From: Agelas oroides
Taxonomy: Eukaryota; Porifera; Demospongiae; Agelasida; Agelasidae
Direction: 5' to 3'
DNA: 64,000 bases
NCBI GenBank assembly: GCA_949130485.1
Contig: OX422190.1
Span: forward strand, 5,680,861 to 5,744,860
Under the pieces are notes generated by a model that saw nothing but the letters and a program-made list of their open reading frames with translations, searched no databases and was not told the DNA's origin. Positions 48,601 to 60,600 of this stretch are shown here, piece by piece. Positions within the stretch are counted from its first letter, which is position 1; every line of letters begins with the position of its first letter. A program made the position numbers and the translations under genes.

Positions 48601-51600
48601 ATAGCCGCGGGCCGCATGCGGAGTGTAAGTAAGATTTTCGTACAACTTGATGCTCTGGCAGCAAGCTAGTGTGAGCTTGAATGACGACAGTTATGAAAGA
48701 TAACCAGGAATGACAGCTGGAGCGTGCACATGCACCCATTGTACAAGAGATAGCAGTTGTGTTTTGGCGACAACATTCGGCATAGGCAGCTGGAGCGTAG
48801 CACCTAGTCAGTAAGTGTACAGTTGTGTAGAAAGGCTCATGCAGCTTACCAAATGCAGTAGGCGGCAGAGATTTTGCTCCATAGTTGATGTGTGGCGACT
48901 TCCCTATTTCTCAAAGATGCCTCAAGTCTTGAAGGACTATGCATGTCAGACTGTGTTCTGACTTAGCCTATAACTGCAACAACCAGAGTGGCTACGTGCT
49001 GGTAGGACAAATGGCTCTGTTGTGTGGTACTACCCCATGAAAAGCTCTTCTCTGCAACCATGACAATTTTTTGGAGCTATTGAGCACTTTTGTAGACAGT
49101 AGAGTTACAAACCTTGTTTTAGCTATATATGCCATGCATGAATGGCCTGTGTGCTGTGATACTTCACTGGTAAAGCCTTTAATAGCTACATAACAGTCAA
49201 TGCTGTAGTGCATTGCTTGGTCACACTCACCCCACAATGTTCAACATTCCCCTAGTTATAATTATATTGAGCAAACTTTTGGTCTGGGTGGTGTGTAGTA
49301 ATGTTGGGCAGTATGGTATTGGTATTTGATATGACACTAACGTCACGCTATATGCCACTTCCTGTTTGTGTAATCAGAAGTCACAGTTTATACATGTACA
49401 TCTGACACATTACACAACTTTGAACACAGGGCAGTTTCAAAGATTCTTGGATAGAAACACAAGCATGTTTAGGTTTCAGCAAAGTACGCTTCTTAGAAGC
49501 AATGTGCCGAGAGGTACTAAACAGTCTCTCTGAAGCAGAGCTGGACACATAGATACACAAACAAGTCACAAAAAAGTTTTCTGAATGAAAACAAGTACAT
49601 GTAGGGATGGAACCCTCAAAAACCAACCAAACTAGATGGGAATGACACCACAACAATTTCACACCATCCCTACATCTTGTGCCATTTTGCCAACTATGCT
49701 TTGTGTTTGTTAGTTGTGTTCATAGGAGGGTTGTGGAAGGCAGTGGGATGGGTAGTGCTGGGTGTGGAGTGCATGTTGATGTGCATGGGGGGTGAGTTAT
49801 GTTGTGGGTGGCTGTGATGTAGTTGCTATGCTGAGAATGGCAGGTATGATCTGTCTTGAATTAGTCGCAAGCCAGACCCTTTCTGCGCAGCACCGATCGC
49901 TTTCAGTATGCGGCACACAGAGGGAAGAAGTTTGATGTTTGGATTTACAATTTCACTTCAAAGCATTTATGACGATTCTTAGTGCCTTCCTCTGTGTGCC
50001 GATACTGAAAGCGATCTGCACTGTGGAACGGAAAGGGTCTGGCTTGTGAGACTAGTCTTGAACGCAGAAACTGTCGAGTGCATGAGCTGGGTCTGTTGGA
50101 GTAAGTTATGTTGTGAAATTTTATTGCTGCTGAACATGGCAGATATGGATTGTCTTTATGTAAAAGGCTGTGGAGTGAGCAGCGCTAACTACAGTTAGTA
50201 TTCATTTAGTGGGTGTGAATAGGCTAGAGAATTTATGGCAAAATGGCACAAGATGTAGGGATGGTGTGAAATTGTTGTGGTGTCATTCCCATCTAGTTTG
50301 GTTGGTTTTTGAGGGTTCCATCCCTACATGCACTTGTTTTCATTCAGAAAACTTTTTTGTGACTTGTTCCTGCTCTTTTTTTTTTTTGTATTGCTTTTTA
50401 GGAATGGTAAGAGAGAAGTGACATGGGAGGGTAGGCCGAGGGGAAGATGCATGGTGTGTACAGTATGATAGTAGAAAGAGCTAAGAATTGTCATAAATTC
50501 AAACGCTTTGAAGTGAAATCATCAATCCAAACATCAAACTTCGGGGGGTTTAGAAGTACAGTCCAAGCAAAGCCTCATAAAAACCAAGTGAAAAGCAAAT
50601 GAGTTTAATAAGGCTTTGCATGCAAGCTTATAAATCCTGTGCTCATTTCACGTGGACTACTAACGGGTTCACCGAAAAACTCTCCATAGACTGTCACCAG
50701 AGTATTGAGTCGTAAGACCCCATTACAGAACTGTTCGATGGTGAGTAGCTATAGTCTAAATCGGTTTGAAACGAACGCATAGGGGTCTGTGGAGCTGAAC
50801 AACCGCCAGTTCTGTGGCCACCTCTAGTGCAGAAGTTTGGAATGAAGCCATGCACTGTTGACTCGGTGCTACTAGAGTTTGAGTATACCAAGCTACCAAT
50901 AGGCTGCCACTTGCTTCGTTGGAGGAATATGAAGACTCAGGCACAACACAAAAGGAGGATGTTAAGAAGACACCAGCCAAAGTGCTACCATCAACTCGCA
51001 GTAAACATTGTATGTGTACTATATGCATGTAAATGACTATAACAAGCAAATTTGAAATGTGAAAGTTGACAAAATTGAATATCAGTGGCTAGTGTTCTAA
51101 GTCATATGAAGTACTTGATGGTTAAAACACTAGCTGGCATAGTACCATCTATACCACTTGAGCTTGGCTTTTGCAGCCTTCAAATTAGTCATACGAGCTG
51201 CTGCCCTTTTTTTTATCAGGGTTCCTCCAATAACTACTATGGGAGGATACGTGGGAAGCTGCCCTTCCTTTCTCAGGGTCCTCCCAATAGCGGGTATGGG
51301 AGGATACGCGGGAAGCTGCCCTTCCTTTCTCAGGGTCCTCCCAATAACGGGTATGCGAGGATGCCCTGGAAGATGCCCTTTTGGTCTCAGGGTCCTCCCA
51401 ATAACGGGTATGGAAGGACACCCTTTTTGTCTCAGGGTCCTTCCAATAACAGGCATGGGAGGACGCCCTTTTCGTCTCAGGGTCCTTCCAATAACAGGCA
51501 TGGGAATACGCCCTTCTCGTCTCAGGGTCCTTCCAATAACAGGCATGGGAGGACGCCCGGGAAGATGCACTGTGTTTCTCCGGGTCCTTCCAGTAATCGG

Positions 51601-54600
51601 GACGCTTGCCTTTTTTTTCCCTTTGTTTCGCAGGTAGTTCTGCTTGTCCTGCGCTCGTTTCTTGCGGACATTACGCATATTGCGTTCGATGTAAAGTGCA
51701 GCACAACCACGTCAACTGATCCACAAAATCAGATTTGCAAACTGCAACGCTCGAACCACGTGCTCAGTTGAACCCTGGTGACGTAATTATGAGTAATATT
51801 TAATTCGAGCAAAATGGCGTGTAGCAGCTAGCGTAAGTGTGAGATTACCTGAGAATCGCCGACAAGTTTGAGTTCTTTCTTTTAGACCGATAAGTGGCAG
51901 GTGCAATACCTAGTGATTTATCCTGTTGTTTTGCGTTTGAATCGTTGTAAAAGCTCCAGCCGTTATCGTGCTATCGCGGTGAGAGGCAGAAGAAGAAGAA
52001 GAAGAAAGAAAGTCAGAAGATAGACGATTTGTCCGTTTTGGCGACTTACCGGTCTGGTGCTTAGTGATACTTTCCAGCAAACTTAACAGTCTTTTTGCTC
52101 ATGAAAACACTCGATAATGTCTGATATGGCTCATACAGGCCTTTGACTAATCTAACGAAGACATTTCGAGTGTGTTATTTGTGTACTTTTAATGTGGCGG
52201 CCATTTTTTTTCGGGGTCATCCCTACATATGCACTGGCGTACTACCGTACGCCATGATACTTCTTCTTAGCTAGCTTTGCTAAAATAGGGTAATTAGGAG
52301 CCTGGATCTTCCACCAGTCAAGTGGGTTAGATTCCGGATCTGGTTTTACTATATTTGAGTGGTGCTCAACTTCTTCTTTGACTTTGGCTTCGGGTGTTCT
52401 TGCTGCAGAGTTTAATTGTTCTTGTTGCTGCTTTGAAGCTTTAACCGGCTACCAAGCTTCCTCCTCTTGCGAGGAGGCTCACTCTTTCAACCGGCCACCA
52501 AGCTTCCTCCTCTTGCGAGGAGGCTCACTCTTTCAACCGGCCACCAAGCTTCCTCCTCTTGCAAGAAGGCTCACTCTTTCAACCGGCCACCAAGCTTCCT
52601 CCTCTTACGAGAAGGCTCACTCTTTCAACCAGCCACCAAGCTTCCTCTTGCGAGAAGGCTCACTCTTTCAACCAGCTACCAAGCTTCCTCCTCTTGCGAG
52701 GAGGCTCACTCTTTCAACCGGCCACCAAGCTTTATGAGGCATTGTGCAGGCTTTATAAACCCCGTAGATCCCTACACTGCGGTGTCAAACCGATTTAGAC
52801 CATAGCTACTTATCACCAAAGTGTTACTGCAATCGTGTCTTACAGCTCAGTACTACACGACCTCTGTGGGGACAAAGTCTACAGAGAGTTTTCGGTGAAC
52901 CCAATAGTAGTCCATGTGAACTGGGAGCAGCTGAGCAACCGCCCATTTCAGCAGCTGCCTCCTCTAGTGCAGGAGTTTTGAATGAAGCCAATTTTAATTC
53001 GCTGCTACTAGCTGCACTAGAGCAGTTCAGGACCAAGCTGCACTAGAGCAGTTCAAGGACCAAGGTACCGATAGGCTGCTACTCTCTGCATTGGAGGGAT
53101 ATGAAGACTCAGGCACAACACAACAGGAGGATACTAAAAAGCCGCCAGCCAAAATGTCAACTAAACACTGTTTGTAACTATAACAAACAAATTTGAAATT
53201 TGAAAATGAAAAATTGAATGTAAGTGGCTAGTGTTCTAAGTATCAAGTACCTAGTATCTAGGTGAGTTACTAGTCTTGCAAGCCCGACCCACTTCCGCAA
53301 GAGAAGGGAAGGGTCTGGTGAACTGCGTGTACAAGCCATGTCCCACCGGAATGCAATTAGCTGGATGACGTAACCAGATTTCAAATAATGCACTCTTGAA
53401 TTACCTGTTTCGGAGTAAGCACGCTCCCCGAGAAGTTTAGTCGAAGTGTTTTTACAGCTTCTGCAGTAGCGGAAAAGATGCCCTAGCTCTCCTTCGCCAT
53501 TTTCAACACTGCTATTGCTACTCAAACAGTGACGTAATGCGTCATGTGACAAAATACTGCAATGTGATTGTACCGCACTGTACAATGCGGCGGGACACGG
53601 CTTGTATACGCAGTTCACCAGACCCTTCCCTTCTTTCGCGGAAGTGGGTCGGGCCTGCGAGACTAGTGAGTTACAGGTCTAGCCATTGACCAATCAGGTT
53701 CCAGAATGACTTTCAGCTATAGTCTGAACAGAAGTAGAAACTGCTGCCCTCGCTTACTACACGTGCTCAGTGTGTGGAGTCCTCACATACATTTTCATTT
53801 ACAACAGCCCTAACAATACATACCTTAAAATACTTCTCCTGGAAGTTTGCACACATCCCTTCTCTATGTTTTGTGTTGTGCCACCTGACCTTGGCTGTTG
53901 CATTCAGTCTTCACGTAGCTATATACTCTGCAGGGGCGGCGGAGCAGGGGGGGCAGGGGGGGCGAATGCCCCCCCAAAGTACAGATTGGGGGGGCAAGGC
54001 CCCCCCAATCCGAAGATGGCTACTGCTACTTGATGTGTAATAATATACAACAGTTACTATCAAAATGCCAGTGTCAACGATGCGTCGTTTACTTACCGTA
54101 CGGTATCCAGCACAAACCATCGTCGTAGTTAGTCTCGCGTAGCCGCGAGACTAGGTCGTAGTAGGTTTTCCTGTGGGTGTGACTGGATAAGTTTATTTAC
54201 TTTTAATTAGACAAACACGTGCACTGCCACTGCACTGCCCCCCCTTCAAGCTGTTAGGCGTGGTGATCACTGAACTAGTTTCAGAGTGTAGTACAAAGTA
54301 GAAACTGTTCTTGTCCAGGTCGTCAATTCGTCTATAAGATGCCCACCTCATCAGGCCCGCCACGTACGGTCGACTATAGTGACTGAAACGCCTCGTGAGA
54401 CTGACGTGTATCGTGGCGAACGGAGGTATTACTCTCGCCATGTACTCTAGTCGGACTAGTGGCATTTGGGTACAAATATGGCCTCAGAAGCGATCTCAGA
54501 GCACCTAATTTGAAAAAAATTTTCTGGGGGGGCATGCCCCCAGACCCCCCTAGCGTGTGCGTGCTTACGCACGCACAATCCTCGCTGCCCCCCCAATCTC

Positions 54601-57600
54601 AAGTACCTTCCGCCGCCCCTGCTCTGTGTCAGCTTCTGCTTCTTATCACGGTAAGCTATCTAAACACATGGTCGGTTGAGCTTCCGGGGTTGGTGGGGGC
54701 GTAGCTGATATGAATAATGTTCTAATCAGATTCTAACAAAATGGCGTATAGCAGCAAGCATAAGTGTCGGATTACCTGAGAATCGAGTTTGAGTTCTTTC
54801 TTTGAGAACGATAAGTGGTGAGTACATTACCTAGTGATTTATGCTGTTCTTTCGCGTTTCAATCGTTGTAATAGCTTCAGCCGTTGTCGTGCTATCGTGG
54901 TGGAGAAAAGAAAGAAGTCAGAAGATAGACGATTTGCCCGTTTTAGCGACTTGCCAGTCTCGTACTTGAGCGGTGCTTTCCAGCAAAGTTAACAGTCCTG
55001 TTGCCCATGGAAGTACTCGATAATGCCTGATATGGCTCATGGAGGCCGTTGACTAATCTAATGCAGACATTTCGAGCGTGTCATTTGTGCACTTTTAATG
55101 TGGCTGCAATTTTTTTCGGGGTCATCCCTACATATGGCGTACTACTGTACGCCATGATAGGAACAGATTTCCAATACACAAGAATCATCACATTGCTATC
55201 TCTTACTTTCTGGGTCCAGGTGATGTTCAGTTCTCACTCAATGGTACAACATACAAGAACAACAGTATTGTGACCCTGGAGGAGATTGGTGAACATGATG
55301 ATGCTCTGCTCTGTATAACTAACCTGACTGCTTGTTGCGGACATACAAATGGTTTTATCTCAGGGAATTGGTTCTTCCCTAATGGAACTAGAGTTCCCAG
55401 CGAGTATGCTAATAAAACATTAAGAATAAAGTGGGATTTCCACAGAGACAGAGGGAAGATGATGGTACTTCTGCATCGTAGAAGAGGTGGAGTGGATGGG
55501 ATCTACCGCTGTGATATACGTGATTCAATGAATGTTACCCAGAACTTATACATTGGAGTGTACACAGCAAGCACTGGTAAGTGACATTGTACACTTATTG
55601 TGTTACAGCTCTACTGCTACACTTATTTTGTTACAGCTCTACTGCTATGCTTATGTTACAACAAAGAAGAGATTGAATTGACAAAAGTATCACTGCAAAA
55701 ACTACTTGGTTAAAATGACCACGAGTGAAGGTTACTGCAGTTTCAGGGTTCATTGAACAGAATCAAAAACACAATTACCATCAATCAACCCCCTCGCAAC
55801 CCCCTCACAATCCATCAAAGTTCAAAAAGCTAACAGAGACACTTGTCTACTAGCCAATATTCATATGCATCCATCTGCTGGCTATTAGAACCAGATAATA
55901 GCCAGCAGGTGGATGCATATGAACTGTCTGTACTAGCTCTTTGAAGCTAGATGGAGTGATGAGGGGGATAATTGTGTTTTGGAATTCCTTTAATCATACT
56001 ACCCACCTGTTCAATGAACCTTGAAACTGCACTAACCATGCACTTGTGGTCATTTTAACCAAGTATTTTTTGCAGTGAGGTGATGTAATATGTAAGGCCT
56101 TTTTTTTGTATATTACACACATGTAAGAGCATCTACACCATCCTTATATGAAGTCCACTAGCTTCAGTGGTTACTGAGTTGCAAGACACTACTGTACAGT
56201 TGATTTGCTATTAGGGAAGTTTATTGGTGTGTCAGTACTGACAGGTCTTGTCCAACAACATTACTGGTACCGTATAGTGGGAAAGTGTGGTAGGTGCATC
56301 TTTCATATAAACCTCTCTTAATCCTTAAAATAGTTGTTGCTCTTTTTATTTATGTGTTGTAGTGCCACATTCCTGAACATCTATGTCCTTTGCAACCTTG
56401 TAGAACTATATTCTGTCAAAGCAATAAGGCTACCATCCCCATAGGGATATTGACTCTTGTTGACAGTGTGAGGATTGATCCTTTCACTGTGTCTGTGATG
56501 TGAGGTGACACTATTGTCAACTTTTTCGCTCTCCTTACACTGAAGAAAGCTTGGTCATTTCTCGTGTGGCAGACTTCAGATGTTTTTCTAAGGGATTTCA
56601 GCACAAGAGTGACTTCATGCAAATGTTTCAGCATCTACTTCACTTTAGTAGTAGCCATTAACCCTGGTTGTGGAAGTAGTTATTAGTTACGGTTTATTAA
56701 GCGGAAGTTGTTCAATATTAGCATTATCAATCTGAAGATCAAAGTGGCAAGCGTTGCTAGATAGAGTATCTGTTGCTTGCTGTGTGTATGGTCTTTGGCT
56801 TTCTTGTTGACAGCGAGATATAGCCCCGGAACTGTGAAGCCTGAGGTCCGCTATACCTCTACCTAATTTCTACCTACGTAAGTGTTTGTGAAGCACATGG
56901 CACCTGCATTTCATGGAGTGCCTATCTGTTGCTTGCTGTGTGTACAGTCTTTGGCTTTTCTCGTTCAAAGCGAAATATAGCCCCAGAACTGTCTTGATAC
57001 GTATGAAGCTTGAGGTCCGCTATACCTGTTGTGTCTCTCTTCATAATAAAATGTGGCCATTGGGTCACTTTTGCGATTGAGTCGATCGACATCTATCATG
57101 ACTTCTAACGCTTACTATGCTCCGCCCCTTGAGGGCTTCGCTCAACTGCATCTGTGACGCAATGCCACTTATTGTGCATCAATTGCGTATAATCAGCTAA
57201 GTTCCAAAGCCAGACTCTGGCTTCACAAGGCAGGAAGCAAGAAATAAAACATGTGTAGCCAAGTTTTGAGAGGATGGAATGAAAAGCATGCCATAATTTT
57301 GGGGAATTGCTGCCCCAGGAAAATTTAAAAATTCCCCCCCTAGATTGCTTCTAGTAAGCTTTTCCAACCAGCTTAAGCGAAAAAAGGTTAGATCATCTAA
57401 CAATTTCAAACTTGGATGGGAAAATGTGGTGTTTAGCTTTATGGGAATTCACCTATGACATTCATTTGATTGATAATGAGCATGTCTCCAAGTGTTTGAA
57501 TGATGCAGTTGTGCTGTTTGCATGCACATGCAGACACATTTGTATACCCGACCCCTGTGTAGTACCAAAAGGCCTATCTTGCATGTTTTGCAAGTGTACA

Positions 57601-60600
57601 AGTCGCACAAATCTGCCTACTGGAGGCAGTCATCGTCAAACACTATACACAAAACAGCTTCTTTACTTTCTTGGAAAGTAAGGAAGCTGCAAGGGTCTAA
57701 CTTACAGTTCCGTCTTCCCTAACCAAGGACAGAAAGTGAGACAGCTTCAAGGGTTTAACTTACAGCTCCGTCTTCCCTAACCAAGGACAGAAAGTGAGAC
57801 AGCTTCAAGGGTCTAACTTACAGTTCCGTCTTCCCTAACCAAGGACAGAAAGTAAGGAAGCTGCAAGGGTCTAACTTACAGTTCCGTCTTCCCTAACCAA
57901 GGACAGAAAGTATGGAAGCTGCAAGGGTCTAACTTACAGTTCCGTCTTCCCTAACCAAGGACAGAACGTAAGGAAGCTGCAAGGGTCTAACTGACAGTTC
58001 TGTCTTCCCTAACCAAGGACAGAAAGTAAGGAAGCTTCAAGGGTCTAACTTACAGTTCCGTCTTCCCTAACCAAGGACAGAAAGTAAGGAAGCTTCAAGG
58101 GTCTAACTTACAGTTCCGTCTTCCCTAATCAAAGACAGAAAGTGAGACAGCTTCAAGGGTCTAACTTACAGTTCCGTCTTCCCTAACCAAGGACAGAAAG
58201 TAGAGAAGCTGCAAGGGTCTAACTTACAGTTCCAACTTCCCTCAACAATGACACAGTTTCTGCTTGTGCACATTAAGTATAGCCGAACAGCCGGTTGACA
58301 ACATGGAAATTAAAAATTGTCAGGGATTTTAATTTGAATTTTTACCAAATCACCAAATCACCAAATTAAAACACCCACCAAAATTTCTTGCTATACGTAG
58401 TAGCTCCATATGCATGCAATAGTATTCCTGCACCTGATGAGGCCGCCCATTAAAGCCAAAACCACAGTCATGTAGTATAAAATTTGTGAACACTTCCCAT
58501 CTCTTAACCTGGTGTGGCATACAGCATGGTAGCTCTACTCTAGTGGAAATTGAAGAACCCTTCAGATTGAATGTGGTGTGCCCACTGAAAGTCCCTCGCT
58601 CAAGCGCAACAGGGATTGCATTAGCCTCGTTCCCAGGTGCTCGAAAAATCGGAGGGAGCGCCTGGTACACACTGTTCGCACATGCGCGAAGTCTCCTTGG
58701 TAACCTGCATACTATCCGTTACACTAACCATGCACTAACAAAACAGTCTATTTTAGTTTACCTGCTGATAAACCATACTGCAGAGTTATGCTCTCTGTGG
58801 GATACATTCGGGGGGTTTTAAAGTCAAAAATGCTATCGCTTTGATAGCAACGGCTTGTATCATCTCGTTCAGGGCGATCGATGAACTTCAAAGGGAAAGA
58901 TTACATCATTCACGTGCCACAGTGTTTACCTGGAATGGACAAACGGGCGAATAAATTTTGCAAGCGAAGAGCTGAGTGTTTTCATCGCTTCCTCGTCATC
59001 GTTTCGACGGAGCATGGTCAATGGCAGGCATCTTTCACACCGGAGAAATCGACTGACAAACCGAAGTTAGTGTAACGGAGTAGATTTTACGGAAGTTTCC
59101 AAGTTCCCCAGAAAAACCTTGGGAGCCGCGCATGCGCAAACAGTGTGTACCAGGCGTTCCCTCCGATTGTTCGAGCGCCTGGGAACAAGGCTAGGATTGC
59201 ATGTGTCTTGTTTTGAGTCAATGACTTTGTGGGGCTACATAACTTTAGCAAGAACTACCTTGCAAAAGCTGTGATACCTCCACTCAGTAGGCAGGCAGTC
59301 TATGGCATCAGATTGAGAGAGATTGGCAGTAAAGAGGAAGTCTCTGCTGTACATTTTGTGCTAGGCACTTGTAGAGAACTGATAGATAGTGACCTTTTTC
59401 TCTGGCCACTTCACAATACACTTGTTCAGTCTTACTCCTCTACATTGCTCATTTCATATCCCTCCTTATAGAGGGTGGTCTCACACATTTGTGGGGGCAT
59501 GCACCAACAACTGCTATTACACACACACTGTACTTAGGTCTTATGCCTATAGATCTAGTGTAATGAACGTTTATGCGGGTTTAGTTTGTACTTTGCTACT
59601 ACCCTATCACGCATTAAGAGCATGGCAGTTGCATTTCATCTTGCCACATTTAACTCTATCAATGCAGGTTCACCCAATGTAACTGGTTTAACTTTTGATG
59701 ACCAGTCCAGGACCCTCACCTGCACCTCCACTGGTGGACCTGCTACCACTGTCATCTGGAGGAGGGATGGGGTTGTGATAACTCTCAATGCTACCCACCA
59801 GCAGACCAAGAGATTAGTTGATCCTGTTAACAGTACCTACCAGACAGTGCTCACCATTGACCCATCAGTGGATCAGAGTGACATTGTAGGTACATACAAC
59901 TGCACAGTGGAGAATGACAGGGGAGAGTCTTCAGGGACAGTGATTGTACCAGGTGAGACTTAAACCCTCATACATTCCTACTCTTCATCTATACTGTTTT
60001 AGATCCACATATACCATCATACTGTTGAAAAAACGTATTGTTTGCTACTAAACAGACTATAATGGATGCTGTCACAGCGGTTTGGTTTCAAGCACTATTT
60101 TTCCATGTTACACTAACAATGTTTGTAATCTACACGCTGACTTATACTATGGAGCAGTCAGTGTGTTTGTTAAACTTGGCAATTACTAATATCATGCTAT
60201 GTACTTACTCAACCATGGTACCCTTAAAAAGTAACTCAGTTGCCATGTTTAGCAAAAGGAAGAGCACTGCTCCTCCTTAAACATATTGTTCAATTATTTG
60301 ATTCTATGACCAACTAGGGTACATGCATGCAGAAAGCCTTGTGCGCAAGGCAGAGCCTGGCCACCGTTGTCAATTGGGGCAGACACTAAATGATACACTA
60401 TACAATAGCTACCTGACAGTCCTTAGCCTCATACCTAGGCTGTTCATTGGCCTGGGTACGAGGCTAGACAGTCCTTGAACAGTAGCTGTTGAAAGGCCTT
60501 TGTGCATGGGAAAGCCAGTGCTCAGCTTTTCTTTTTCATCAGTCAGTTCAGAACTGCTGAGCGAGGGAATTCAGTTAGAGCAGACAAACAGAAAGACATT

